DNA from: Crotalaria pallida
Lineage: Eukaryota; Streptophyta; Magnoliopsida; Fabales; Fabaceae
Length of the DNA: 64,000 nt
Direction: 5' to 3'
NCBI GenBank assembly: GCA_037953625.1
Contig: CM075654.1
Span: forward strand, 48,491,001-48,555,000
Shown in pieces: positions 1 to 12,254 of the stretch (the stretch's first letter is position 1; every line of letters starts with the position of its first letter). The notes beneath the pieces are model-generated. The model was not told where the DNA came from. It ran no database searches and worked only from the letters and a program-made list of their open reading frames with translations. The position numbers and the translations under genes were made by a program.

Positions 1-807
1 GTTAGAACATGAGTGATACACTGTTACAAAGCTCACATCAAGGGCTTTGTATTGATATAAAAATCGTGAGTTGAGAGTCCCCGAGTTGAGAGAACGAAGC
101 TTGCAAAGTAAGAGTGTTGAAACTGTCAACACTGATTCTGAGTTCCTGGAGCTTGCTTTGGACTTCGATTTGGGTAAGCACATGCACTTTTTGAGTCTCA
201 AATTTATTCGATCCTTTAGTGCATGTTGCATAGAGTAAAACCTAACCATTATCCCCAATTTCTTTGACCTTTTCATGTGTCAATTTTGCTGGTTTTATCA
301 CTCTGTTGAACCTGTTCTAGCTGAGGCAGAGCTTTTGGGATTTAATTGATTTCCTGGAAGAATCAGTGATTACATTCATCAAGCACCATTTAGAGGTAAG
401 GGGGAAGCTTACTATTTGCTAGAATGAGAATAAATTGTGGTAGAATATAGGATGAGTCACCAAGAGACTCAAAGGAGATAAATTGAAATGGTTAAATGGC
501 TTGGAGGCCAATTTGAGCTCAATTGATGTGTTGAGCAAAGTTATCTGGATGCATGCAAGCTATGTTGATGTTGATTTCATGACTTAATTGGATATTATGT
601 GAATTGATGCATTAAGTTGTGAAATATGTGCAATTATGTGCAATTTGAGTATCTAAATTGAATGCATGCAAGGTGAATGTGTTTCTGTGATTAAACATGT
701 TTACTTAAGGTATATGAACTCTGTTGAATGTTGAAATTGGTTAGATTTGAGTAATGAAAAGAATGGTTTGCAAAACCTCATATTTCAATGTGCTGACTGC
801 ACAATCT

Positions 808-1207
808 AACCGGTTACTCATAATTGTAACCGGTTAGACACTGTAAAATTGTCAAAGAAAATAAGCTTCTGAAATCAGTTCTGTGGTCTTATCAATGTTA
901 CTCAAATCTAGACCCTAATTTCACTGGAATTCAATCTGAAATGAAGTTGATTTTATTGTAATAATTCAGTTTGAAAATTGGGAGTTAATACCTTAACATC
1001 AAATGATAATTTCAACAGGAAATTATGCACAAATGAAATGAGATTATGACTTAGATCTTTTGAATGATATTATGTGTTGAACTTGAGGTATTCTTTTGTG
1101 CTAAGACCTTGTTAGTGGATTGAGTAGAGAATTCAAGAAAAGATTTATTGAAAATCAATGGTTTTGTATTCAAGTCTGTAACCGGTTAGGTGATGAGGTA
1201 ACCGGTT
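808..1207. repeat. AACCGGTT palindrome pairs in G1 LTR
   Basis: Four perfect AACCGGTT 8-mers lie at 808-815, 828-835, 1180-1187 and 1200-1207, as two pairs each with a 20-bp spacing. Copy B keeps six: 13969-13976, 13990-13997, 27350-27357, 27371-27378, 27718-27725 and 27739-27746, spaced 21 bp within each pair. Two turns of helix between palindromes suggests paired binding sites, but that is inference. Confidence 0.7.
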
Positions 1208-1504
1208 AGTACCTGAAACTTAAAAATAAAAGTTAAGTTTTTGAGTAAGGATTTTTGATACCAAAGATTACATTCTCTCAATCCAGGTCTATGAGCATAT
1301 GTTAAATTTAAATTCAAAGGTGAATTTTATGAGTAAAGCCATACCTCAAGATATCATTCAGAAGTTGTGTTTTCTAAGTCATAATAATGGAATTAATGGA
1401 AAGACCAACCTTAGTAATTAATTATGTATGCAATGCATGCATAGATAAAAGTAATGAAATAGGTTGGCAAGGATGGTTTGTGATGTTCGGGGTACTTGAC
1501 CCTA

Positions 1505-2163
1505 TACTCTAGGAGTACTAAACTGATGCAACCTACTTGATGACACATTCTGGGAATGTGGCCATTGTCTGGGACATGGTTTCTTGGACACGTTCTGGGA
1601 ACGTGATGCACACTCTGGGAGTGGTGCTTGATTTTATTCTAAGTATGGTTTGCGATACGTTCTGGGCACGTATGTGAGTGTTCTGGGAACACATTGGTAT
1701 AATAATTAAACATAAAAACCAACCTTAATGATTGTGCATCCATATAGACTGGAAGTTTGGTTGGTAGGAACGTTTATCATATTTTGGGAATATGAGGAGG
1801 GTACTCCGGGAGTACCAAATTATAACCTACTTGATGACACATTATAGATATGTAGCCAGTGTCTGGGACCTGGTTTTATACGTTCTGGGAACGTATGTTA
1901 GTGTTCTGGGAACACATTGATATGAAACCTACTTGATGACACATTATAGATATGTGGCCAGTGTCCGGGACCTGGTTTTTATGCGTTCTGGGAACGTATG
2001 CGTTCTGGGAACGTGGTGCACACTCTGGGAGTGGTGCTTATTATTCCAAGTATGGTTTGCTACACGTTCTGGGAACGTGGTGCACACTCTGGGAGTGATG
2101 CGTATTATCCGAGTATGGTTCGGCATTACGTTCTGGGAACGAATGTCGGTGTTCCGGGAACAC
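1505..2163. repeat. Array of about 16 short hairpins with a TGG/CGG loop
   Basis: The core is a 3-base loop (TGG, CGG or TAG) between stems of 5-8 bp that differ from one another but stay self-complementary. Clear members are 1505-1517 (TACTC/GAGTA), 1544-1560 (CACATTC/GAATGTG), 1589-1605 (CACGTTC/GAACGTG), 1611-1623 (CACTC/GAGTG), 1678-1692 (GTGTTC/GAACAC), 1778-1794 (CATATTT/GAATATG), 1800-1816 (GGTACTC/GAGTACC), 1878-1896 (ATACGTTC/GAACGTAT), 1901-1915, 1981-1999, 2000-2014, 2021-2033, 2063-2079, 2085-2097, 2129-2141 and 2149-2163. The inner bases TC..GA are fixed and the outer bases co-vary. This is part of the G1 LTR. Confidence 0.85.
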
Positions 2164-2870
2164 AAGGGTGTATTGGATGGACGTCCAAGATGGACTTTTA
2201 GAGGCCTCAGTTGTGGAAGGAAATCATGCATCATGCCACCTGCATTGAAAGAATTATTATGATTAACCGGGTGTGCTCATATGATTATGCATCATGATTT
2301 GCTACATGTTAACTTGTGGATGTTAGTTTTATTCTCATTTGATTATGCGAATATGTATAGCTAACCCTCATGCCCTTATTAGGTGTTGATCGTGCATCTA
2401 GCTTGCACAAGAATCTGTAAAGGGAGATGTCTCTTAGGTGCATGCAAAGTGTAGAAAGTGTGGGTTGGGAACCCGTTGTGCAGATATCGAGGATCCGACC
2501 AGAAGGATGTTTGGACAAAGGACCAGTGACCAGCTCTATAACATTTCTATTTTTAATAGAACTTATATGATACATATTTTGGAAAAAGGTATCATAAGAG
2601 GAATTCAGTTTCATAATTATACTTATTTGGTATTAATGAACTTTTTACACTTGATATATTTTGGGGGTATAATATGATGATTTTACTATGTTTCCGCAAA
2701 CTCTGATTTTGTTAGTCAACCTCATTACTAATCAAGTGTTTGTGAAAAGGAATTTTCAAGGGAAGGGAAAATTATTATTTTCATATCTTTTTCCAACGAT
2801 AACAAGTCCAAGTTTTCATAAACTTCTTACTTTTTCTTATAAAGAAAGATGATATACAAGGAGTGTTACA

Positions 2871-2980
2871 GATATAAATCACCTAAATCAATTATTTGTT
2901 GGTTGTTGGCTAGTTATGTTTGCATATGTAAAACTTCTGAACATTAATAATACTTTATGTAGGTTTGATATTATTTAAAA

Positions 2981-3013
<33 letters not shown>

Positions 3014-5426
3014 CAAATCATGTTACTTATTGAAGAATATATGTAAGAATCAATTTATTATAATATATTTAATTAATTATTTTCATTTTACGACAAGTTG
3101 AAAATGTAAAGGTGTTCTCCATCAACAATGTGAAAATTATTTTACATGTTTGTTTTGAGCTTAAGTTCAACTCATTAGACTTATGAAACAATATTCATCG
3201 AGCTAATTAATGGATAAAGTCTGAAACTAATTTCGAGTTGTTTAGCTTAACTATAGTCACACTCTTCTCCCTTTCTCTATTTGCCATTACAATCTTTATA
3301 GCTCCTTGCATCACATTTTCTCATTCACAAATCATCATTTTGATAAATTTTTTATATCTATCACATTCTTATTTTATGCTCCCCTGTCCATGATTCCATA
3401 TTATTCTTGTGATATATTTTTGTTTAATTAGCAATTTACATTATATTGTTTACCAATTCTCGTTATGCTAATTAAAAAATTTATGCCTCTTTTGCTTTAC
3501 CTTTTCTCCAATTTCAATGTAAGTTTTTCATTCCTTTTTTTTTTTTTTGAAATAATTTTTTCTTGAATACATTTGGCTCTTAGTTCTTCATGTGAAGATC
3601 TATGTGTTGGGTAGACAACTAACACCACTTATAGTAAGAAGATTTTCTCCCTTTCTTCAAAAAATTAATTTGTAAATATCTAATATTGTCTTAAAAAATA
3701 AGTAAGAATGATTTTGATTAATTTTAGAAAAAATAAAACAAGCGCTTTGGATGAAAAAATAGAAAGAAAGAAAACATTTTGTTATTGTTTTAGGTTTTTT
3801 TTAATCCAAAAAAAAATATAACACATTGTCTTTATTATTATTTTTTATTAAAAATTAATTTTCATTAAGATATTTAAAAAGATATCAAAATAAATAAAGA
3901 ACAAAAAATCTAATATAATCAAATCCTTTTTGATATAATATTTAATAAAAGTCTTAAAAAAATCTTTGTTGTTTTAATAAAATATAAAATAAAATATGAA
4001 GGAGAACTTCTTGATAGAATTATTATGATGGAGAAGTTGCTAGGAAGCTTCGTAATATACACGGCCGGGCAAAAGAAGAATTTCTTCTCAATATTTTCTC
4101 ATCTTATATAAGGAATGCATCACCACACTCATATAGACCTTGATTTCTTCATTAAAAAATCAGGTTTTTCATCTTCTTCCTTCTCTCGTATTCTCCTTCA
4201 TCTCTTCACGATGAACAACTCTTAACCATCGTGAACCACCACCAAATACAAAATAAAAAATCATTTCTCATCAAAACCTTCATAAATCCTCATCCAAAAT
4301 CCAGATCTGTAGTAAAAACATCTCTCAATCACCACTAACTACCCAAAACCACCATATAAGATCACAAATCAATAAAAACCACCAAACGGTTGTTGTTCAT
4401 GATGTATCTTATGTTTCGAGATATTTATGGATAGTCTCACAACACCCTATGAGATCACAAATCAATAAAAATCACTAAACAAGTGATGTTTATGACAAAA
4501 AAATATATTTTTTGGATAGATCTCGCAACACCATTGTATCCAAAAGTCTAGTCAAAGTTCTTGCGTGTGGTCAACACACTAAAGCTCCTCATACATCTCA
4601 TGAAAAACCAAGAGAGTGACACGTCAGATCCACGCACCATATGCGACAACTCCAATTGCAGTGCAGGTGTGTTCCACAAGTATCACTCTCCCCAACCAAA
4701 AAACGCCACACGTCACTCATGAACCATTCGTAATCATCGACTCGTCTGCTAATGTCATTTATTCCAAGGGTTGCTTGCATAGACTTGACGCTAATTTTTG
4801 TTAGCCTCATGATGACCACTCAGGGCTGCCATATAGCCAATAATAATCTAGTCAGCAAATCCACGACAGATCTAGCCATCCATCGGCTACCACATGGCAT
4901 ACCACAGCGGCACAACCAAGACAACATGACTCATGGAGTACGATGCTATTTCCACTTTTATGTATTAAGAAATTCATCCAGGTATATTCTTTAAATGTCC
5001 CTTTTGCCTTCTTTGGATCATTAACTTGTAAGATCTTAATAGCATATTATACATATGACTTTGCTTCATTGTATATTTGATTAATATGCTTTTTACAACG
5101 TTGAAATAACTTTTTTGAGTTTTATATAATGTGATATTAAAACTTGTTATTTGTATTTGGGCTTTTGAAACCTTTGTGAGCCCTGGTGCCTTGTGTTTCA
5201 GTAGATTAGGTTATGTTGGATGATATAAAAAGTCTTGAAAAATCACATAAAAAATCTCCTTTAATTTCTGCCAAAAAAAAATATGTAAAAGTTATCAAAA
5301 GTAAAGAAAATATGTTCATTTGATGCATATGATGTAAATGTGGTAACTATTGCATTTTGTTGTTAGTTACTGCCACATCATTTATTTAGAGAATTTTTTC
5401 CCCTTGCACAAAATAAGATTTTTATG
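2871..5426. other. AT-rich intergenic DNA, no gene recognised
   Basis: It begins right after the G1 LTR end. It contains an (ATA)n microsatellite at 2981-3013 and long A/T tracts. At about 4095-4215 there is a promoter-like stretch (CTTATATAAGG TATA-type motif followed by a pyrimidine-rich leader) but no convincing ORF follows. A short segment (GATCACAAATCAATAAAAA) is repeated at about 4363 and 4452. Open frames at 4616-4994 are short, overlap in different frames and match nothing I know. Confidence 0.5.
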
Positions 5427-5436
5427 TTTTCTTTTA

Positions 5437-5929
5437 GGCAAAACTATTAGATTTGTCCTGTAAGTTATTTTTTGGTTGCGATTCGTCCCTTAACTACTTT
5501 TCGTTTCAATTAAATCCGGAAGTTTGTAACTTGTTTCAAATAAATCCTTCCGTCCAATTCTGTTTTAACACCGTTAATGAGAGCTTCCTATGTGGAAACC
5601 AATGGTCTTGCAAGGCTACAAATCAACGTTACACCCCAAAACGATGTCGTAAGAGACCAAAATAGAAGCTTATTGGGTTATCCCTAACTGTTTTGGTTTT
5701 CTCTTTTGGCCTCATATGACATCATTTGGGGTGTAACGTTGAGTTTTAGCCACGTAAGACTAATGGTTGCCACATAGGAGGCTCCCATTAACGGTGTTAA
5801 GACAAAATTGGATGGAAGGATTTATTTGAAACAAGTTACAAACTTAAGGATTTATTTGAAACGAAAAAAAGTTAAGGGACGAAATCGCAACCAAAAAATA
5901 ACTTACAGGACCAATCTAATAGTTTTGCC
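5437..5929. mobile_element. Mutator-like fold-back MITE
   Basis: This is a 493-bp element that is almost entirely an inverted repeat. The left arm starts GGCAAAACTATTAGATTTG at 5437 and the right arm ends with its near complement, ..CTAATAGTTTTGCC, at 5929. The arms run about 220 bp each, meeting near 5655-5690. Identical 10-bp direct repeats TTTTCTTTTA flank it (5427-5436 and 5930-5939). Long terminal inverted repeats with a 9-11 bp target duplication are the hallmark of Mutator-like elements. It has no coding capacity, so it would depend on a transposase elsewhere. Confidence 0.85.
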
Positions 5930-6236
5930 TTTTCTTTTATCTTTCTCTAAGCTTATTATGAAAGTTTTAATAGAAATACAAAACAAATCATTCATGTGTT
6001 TCCTCATTTGATATATTTCTGATTTATATCATATCTTGTTCGCATATTTCCTTCTCCGTGATTTCATGTTTACTAGTTTTTCCATTTTGACAAGTTTTTT
6101 TAAAAAAAATTTATGTTTCTTTAGCATTTTTTTTCTCAATAAAATAAAATCACACAAGGTTGTGTTTGACACCTAAATCTTCATATGAGGATCGAAACAT
6201 AACTTGTGAACACAAGAACAAATTTTTTTTTAAAGA

Positions 6237-7770
6237 GAAACTTATAGTAAAATTAAGAAAATATAAATAAAGAGAAGCATATAATTTTCAAGAAGCTTTG
6301 TTGGAAGGGGAGAAAATGATTTACAACGGAGCAAAACGAATTTAAATTACACTCGGTTTTAATTATCATATTTTAAATTAATATAAGGATATAATTTTGG
6401 GAATTTATCTCTGGCCTATTTTATTTAATTTTCTCTTTCCCTCCCTAATTCTCTGTCCATTCTGAAGGACTTTTGAGCGAGATTTCAACATCTCCCACCT
6501 TAACATCTCCCACCTTATGAAATTTATTCAACAAATATCAATATTTCATGTTTTGATGACAATTTGAAGTGGATGATGGGTATCAAGGTTAGACTCATCT
6601 CAAAGCATAAATTGAAATTTACTATTACTCATATAGTAGATATCAAGGTATATGAAATCTTGAACCCCACAATGTCGTCTAAATGTGGTCATCTCTTTAA
6701 TACGTCAATTAATTTTTTTTATCATTACTAATAGACATTCAATTGTTATTTCCAATAGAATCCATAAAACTAATCACGTGTCCAAATTTCATGGCAACAA
6801 AGACAATAGTGGCTTTATATCAAGAAATTGTTTCAAAAAATAAGTGGCTTACAAACCATTTTGATATAATTTCATGATAAAAATCACTCTCACTTATGAA
6901 GTCATTAATTGGATATGTAAATAATTTTGTGGATCATCTTTGCAATAAAATTGAATGCCTCTTAGTATTGATGGAAAAAAATTAATGTATTAATTATATG
7001 ACATTATTTAGATGGGTTTATGGGGTGAAAGGTTTCATATATCTTGATGTTTGCTACATGGGTGACAATAAATTGTAGTTTGTGCTTTGATATGAGTCTA
7101 ACATTGATACTTATTGTCCACTATAAGTTGACACCAAAACACAATCAACATCAAAATATGAATATTAATGCAAATTTGCCATGTGACGTTGTCGGTTAGC
7201 ACATTTAAATTTGAGGTACTCCAAGTGCCCTTTACATTTTTTAGTTTTGATGAAAAGTCAAACCTTCTGAACATTTTTTTCTTTAAAAAAAAAAAGAAAG
7301 ATGAGAAGGTTATAGTAAAAGTAAGAAAGGGTAAATCGAGAGAAGGGTAAAAAATTTCAAAAATCTTTGTTGGAAGAGGAGATATTGGTTTGCAAAGGGG
7401 TAAACCAATTTAAGTTACACACGGTTTTAACTGCATGTTTTAAATTAATCCAAAAATATAAATTGGGACTTTATCTCTCAACTATTTTTTTTATTTTTCT
7501 CCCTTCCGCCCTGATTTTCTCACCCTCGCCAACGACTTTTGAGCATAATTTCAACATCTTTCAACTTATGAATTCTATTAAACAAATATCAATATTCCAT
7601 GTTTTGGTGTCAAATTCTAGTGGATGATGAGCACCAACGCTAAACTCATCTCGAAGCATAAATTGAAATTTACTGTCACTCATGTAACATGCATCAAGAT
7701 ATAACCCCATAACATGAAACCTTTAACTCGAAAACATCATCTAAACATGGTCTGTAATTAATACCCAATA
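6237..7770. repeat. Diverged direct and inverted repeat cluster
   Basis: A block at about 6237-6710 recurs in the same orientation at about 7308-7770. Shared strings include CAACAAATATCAATATT/ AACAAATATCAATATT and AAGCATAAATTGAAATTTACT. The part at about 6540-6680 also recurs in inverted orientation at about 7000-7160, so 6540-7160 can fold back. The copies are clearly diverged, with many substitutions and small gaps. The arrangement resembles an old, partly duplicated non-autonomous DNA transposon, but no clean termini or target duplication were found. Short open frames here (for example 7168-7350, 7367-7627) are not convincing genes. Confidence 0.6.
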
Positions 7771-9883
7771 ACATCGTCATTCATATGGCCATCATCTCTT
7801 AGGCAAACCTTCAAGAAAATGAGCAAACATAAGAATATCACAAAAACCTTTTTTTTCTGAAATTTATGTCATTATATTAAGGGATTGTCTAACTCCCTCA
7901 TATAGTAATACATGACATGTAAAGGTTTAAACTTGACTTATTGTGTCACTTGCATATCAAAATTTTACTTTTCTGTCAACAGCATTCTATCAAACAGGTT
8001 ATGTGCATCATAAATTACATTTTAGAACACACTAAAGAAAAATTAAATTAAATAGAGCAACTACATCAAAACAACAACTCAATGTAAAGAGAAACTAAAT
8101 TAAAGAGAAAAACCCTAAGCATATTCTAGTTACTGTTAGTGGTGCTCGGCGAGTATGGCAACAAAATTAGGGTAAATAGAAACAAACCATGAGAGAGTGT
8201 GGCGACATGACCTCGAGCAGTGACGATGGTGCTCGCGGAGAGGATTGAGGTCAGGAGTTTCGCAAAGAAGATGGAGGTCACAAGTTCGCGAATATGATGT
8301 CGCGAGTTTGTGGATATGATGGAGGTCGGGAGTTCACGAAGATGATGGATCAGAGGTTGTGAGTTCTTGGGGATGATGGTTGCAATGATTTTGACTTTGA
8401 GAGAGGTTGAGATAGATAAAGAATGTATACATTAGGGCACATAAGGAGCTGAGAAACGTGAAGTGAGATTAGTGTTTAATCCAATTAAAACTTCCACATC
8501 AATTAATAGAAAACCGATGTTGAAAGTGCATCAATTTGGGATATTTTGCATCAGTTATTCTAAAACATGTAAAATTCAACACTCTATATCTTTTATACTC
8601 GCAACAAATGCTAAAAATTGGTTTATCATAATTTATTAACAACATTGTCATTGCGCTTTGCGACTACATCCATTTTTTAAAACTGATGTTGAATAGCCAA
8701 CATAAAATCCCATTTTTCTAATGGTGTAAAAATGATGAATTTAATTCTCCAAAAACTAATGAACTTAACTTTACAATCAAATGTTTCCATTATTATTTAG
8801 AATATTCGTTAAAAAGATCAATTTTTTAAACACAATTATTTATTTGAATAGATAATAATTCCGAAAATATCCTTTGGTGTAACGTCTTGATGATGAACAC
8901 TTTATTAACCAACGTAAAACCGTGCATTTTTCCCAATTAATATACATAATTGAATAAATGATCTGATACATTGACTTTGAGTACAAAGCACCATATCCAA
9001 AATCCAACTGGGTCATTATTTTCAAATGTATATTCTTATTAACATAAGTATCCATTTGGAAATTCAATATTGAAGAACTAATAATATACAGAAATTTCAA
9101 GGTAAAATTTACATTTTTAAATTTCTTATCCATTTCCTTCAGACAGTGTACAAATCCCATAAAATAATAATAAGCTTTGAGAAATTTAATTGTGGTACAA
9201 ATTTGTTTTTACTAAGGTGATAAGCACCACATATACATCAGCATTGATCATCTACTTTTAGGATGTACCAAGTCTTAAGGCTTGGGAGTTGGAAGTCTCA
9301 AGTTCGATAATGTATTATTAATGTTTCAAGGTCTTATGTTAAAACCCGGGACACAACAGGTAAGACTCATCGGGCTCATGCATCAACATTCTTGTACTTT
9401 TAAGATTAAATTTCATTTCAATAATATTGATTAATTGTTATTTTTAAAAGTTTATCTCTAATATTTTTCAACAATGTTAATTATTTGTTACATTATTATT
9501 AGATTGATGTAGAGTAAAAAGAAATAAAATAAAAAAACAAAGGGTCTTACATAATCATATAAATATTTTGATGATGTTAAGACTCTATACAAGATTATGT
9601 TGTATATTCCCGCATTTCTCTCTTATTCTCTCTCCTTTTACCTTCTAGCTACCACCTTTCTTCTTCATTTATTATTTATGACTTTGTTTGCAATTCACTA
9701 TACTACAAAATTTGAATTTTGATTCAGAACTTTTGGTGTTTTTTTAGTCCAATCATGCTTGTTGACCATAGAGGCGATTAAAAGGGCAAAACATCGATGT
9801 CTGTTTTGACAAGACTTCTTATCCACTCTCTTTATATGTTTACAAGTCAAAATACTTGCATGACATACTTTCTCACGAATCCC
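7771..9883. other. AT-rich intergenic DNA with possible CACTA remnant
   Basis: No gene is recognised. At 8500-8727 short inverted motifs of the AAACCGATGTTG / AAACTGATGTTG type are followed by TTTTTCTAATGGTG at about 8715-8727. This is reminiscent of the subterminal repeats and CACTA-like ends of En/Spm elements, but the opposite end was not found. 8130-8400 is more GC-rich with repeated GGAGGTC.. AGTTCGCGA.. phrases and may be a captured or degraded gene piece. 9240-9370 contains a weak tRNA B-box-like string. Confidence 0.35.
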
Positions 9884-9888
9884 TTCTC

Positions 9889-12249
9889 TGTCGAATCAAA
9901 TAGATTTTGATGAAGACAAATAGCTCGGTTCTCGGCCAAGGATTTGATGAAGTCAAATGTATCAGCGTATGCTATGAAGCTCGGCAAAAGAACCAGTTCT
10001 GTGTGTTGATTTCGGTCTTTGATCAGCTCGGCAAATGCATGCTCGGCTACCTGTAGCAAGTCAACAGTTCAGGTTAAAGCTCGGAATATGATCGGACTTA
10101 GATATCAAGTCTGAAGATCAATAACAAGTTCGGTAGTTGCTCAGGTGCAAGTTCGGAAGACGTTCGGAATTTGCTCAGTAGAACATGTAGCTCAAGCCAA
10201 GATATCAAGGTCAAACAAAAACTCAGAAGCTCGGAAGATGCTCAGAAGATGTTTGGAAGATGCTCAGCAGTTGCTCTGAAGAAATGAAGTTGAACCAGCA
10301 GCAAAGTCAGAAGCTCAGATGCAAGCTCGAAGATGATCAGCTTGGCCTTTGTCAAGTCCGAAGTTCAGCTCGGCCTCCGAGTAAAATAGCAAAGTATCAA
10401 CTTGTCAGAAGTTTTGTTCCAACGAATAACATGTTATATCATCAGCTCGGCAAAACCTTCAGCTCGGCCCTTTGGTGCAGTAAAGTAAAATCTTAAATAA
10501 TTAGCTCGACCGAAGTTGAGCTCGGCCTAAGCTCGGTTGACAAAGTTGAACTCAAGATCAATGCAAAGCTCGGCCAGAGTTCGGCTCAGAGTCAAACTTA
10601 AGATAAAATCGAGAAGCTCGGCCATAGCTCGGAAGTAAAAGGTCAAGCTCAAGCTCGGCTCAGAGTCCAACTCAAGATAATGTTCAAAGCTCGGCCAAGG
10701 CTCGGACGGCAAGGTCACTCAAGCTAGTTTGCATTGCTCGACCAAAGCTCGGATTTCAAGGGTCAACTCGAGATAGAGTATAAAGCTCGACTGGAGCTCG
10801 GATCTCAAACATTCAGTACAAGCTTAAGTGAGAAGCTCGGCCAAAGCTCGGATCCTTGCTGTAGAAGTAATCTCAGATCATTTTCAGTGCAAGCATCATC
10901 AAGCTCAGATCTTCAGCCCGATTCAAGCTCAGTTCTGTCTTAGCTCTCTACTGCATAAGAAATCAAGTTCCCTAGCTCGAACCAATGTCAAGCTCGGCAA
11001 CACTGTTCATCGTCTCCAACCTCAAGCTGCGATTTTTATCTCAGAAGCACTTACGTTTGAAATTCAAATTTGAGGTTTAAATCACTAAAAAGGATACACG
11101 TATATCAGATTGCAGCTGGCATATTGGAAGCATCTAGAAGCAATCACTAAAAAGGACATACGTGTAAAATCTGATCGTTGCTGAGAAATTGGAAATATCT
11201 GGGTATATCCGTTGAAAGGACAAGACGTGTCCCAAGATATTTTTCCTCTTTCTGTACCTCCTCAGCGCTGCAAAATTCTCTATAAATAGTCTGTCTTTTA
11301 TTCTCAATAAACAAGAAGAACAGAAACACATACAGTGAAGAAAACTTAGAGAAGAAAATAAAAACATGCAGAGAACAATAAAGAGCTAGAGAGAGAAACT
11401 GTTACATCTGTGAAAACCAAGCTCTAATCGATTCTTAGAAAATCCTTTCTCAGCCGATACTCATTTGTTCCTTAAACTTTCAAACTCTCATACACTTGGG
11501 TTTTCGGTTTGGAGCTACCATCATCATTATTCATCTCTACTATTCTTCAAGTCTTGAGTGTTCTCAAGCAGTGAAAGTCTTGGAAGGTTTCCAAGTTCGT
11601 CCAAGAGGTTCTTGGGTGATTTGAAGTCTCGAGAGGTTCTTGAGCAAGCGGCGAAGAGGTTCTTCGGCCAGAAAGTCCTTGAAGGTTTCAAGGCTGATTT
11701 GTAAAGTCCGAGGACGTTCTTCGGCATTTGTATCAAATTAGGTAGAAGCCGAGAGTTTGGTACTCTCTTGGTGGGTTAATTGATCCCTTGTAATTTCTAT
11801 CAATTTGATTTTATTAAAAAGCTCCTTAAAGGTTTTAAGGGGGACTGGACGTAGCTCACCATGGTTGTGAGTGAACCAGTATAAAAATCTGTTGTCTCTA
11901 TTTCTTTACCGCTTTCAGTTTTGTTTTTAGCCGAGCATATTTATAACCGAGCATTTAATCGGCTTGCCTAGCATTTAATCGGTTTTTTTAACTCGAATTT
12001 GTGCTCGGATAGAGCTTGCTTGCTGCAAACCTGATCTTTGAGTGGCGCAGCTCGGATAATCGGTGCTCGGTTTAGATAACCGATTACAAAATCTACTCGG
12101 CCCAAAGTCAGCATTTTTAGTTTAACAACAAGCATAACCCGACCTACTTCAATCACATCGCGAAAATTGGTAATATTGCTTCCAATTACTATTCACCCCC
12201 CCTCTAATAGATTGTTAAGTCACTTGCTAGGTTTCAAACGTTTTTAACA
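9889..12249 (+). mobile_element. Solo LTR of a SIRE-like copia family (AGCTCGG family)
   Basis: A 2361-bp LTR begins TGTCGAATC and ends TTTTTAACA, flanked by perfect 5-bp duplications TTCTC (9884-9888 and 12250-12254). Its first 40 bases include TTTTGATGAAGACAAA, as at the start of the element 3 LTR. Near the end it carries GGGGGACTGGACGTAGCTC..GTGAACCAGTATAA and TATTCACCCCCCCTCTA, both shared with the LTRs of elements 2 and 3. The region 9920-11000 and 12000-12100 contains dozens of AGCTCGG/CTCGGCC repeats. No internal domain follows, so this is a solo LTR left by recombination. Open frames across it (for example 10260-10496, 10734-10943) are repeat artefacts. Confidence 0.88.
11278..11288 (+). 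promoter_or_regulatory. Probable LTR promoter TATA box
   Basis: CTCTATAAATA lies inside the solo LTR and is followed about 40 bp later by an A-rich leader (AACAGAAACACATACAG..). It matches the plant TATA consensus well and sits about two thirds along the LTR, a reasonable U3/R boundary. Confidence 0.5.
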
Positions 12250-12254
12250 TTCTC

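Larger units (their letters stand above)
1..2870 (+). mobile_element. Gypsy-type LTR, family G1, copy A (left end outside window)
   Basis: The window opens inside a long terminal repeat. The segment is collinear with 26530-28440 of the G1 solo LTR (copy B): the same block of 'GTGATACACT..CATTGATATAAA' type sequence, the same AACCGGTT pairs and the same hairpin array appear in the same order. It ends at GAGTGTTACA (2861-2870), the expected complement of the TGTAACACC start seen at 13701 in copy B. From about 2390 onward the two copies differ: copy A has about 300 bp where copy B has about 900 bp including an ORF. No protein domain is visible, so assignment to Ty3-gypsy rests on the terminal TGTAACACC/GTGTTACA signature and the size. 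Whether it is a solo LTR or the 3' LTR of a full element cannot be told. Confidence 0.75.

Noticed and set aside
1411..2262. Several overlapping open frames on both strands across the G1 LTR hairpin array
   Set aside because: They arise because palindromic repeats are open on both strands; no domain, and the frames are not kept between LTR copies.
4616..4994. Possible small genes near a promoter-like region
   Set aside because: Short frames overlap in different phases, show no known domain and have no supporting splice structure.
5453..6011. Two open frames at 5453-5665 and 5808-6011
   Set aside because: They lie on the arms of the fold-back MITE; the inverted repeat explains them.
9240..9370. 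Possible tRNA-derived SINE or tRNA
   Set aside because: Only a weak B-box-like AGTTCGATAATG is visible, with no good A box, cloverleaf, tail or target duplication.
10260..11073. Open frames through the AGCTCGG-rich LTR
   Set aside because: Repeat-driven; inside a solo LTR with clear ends and target duplication.
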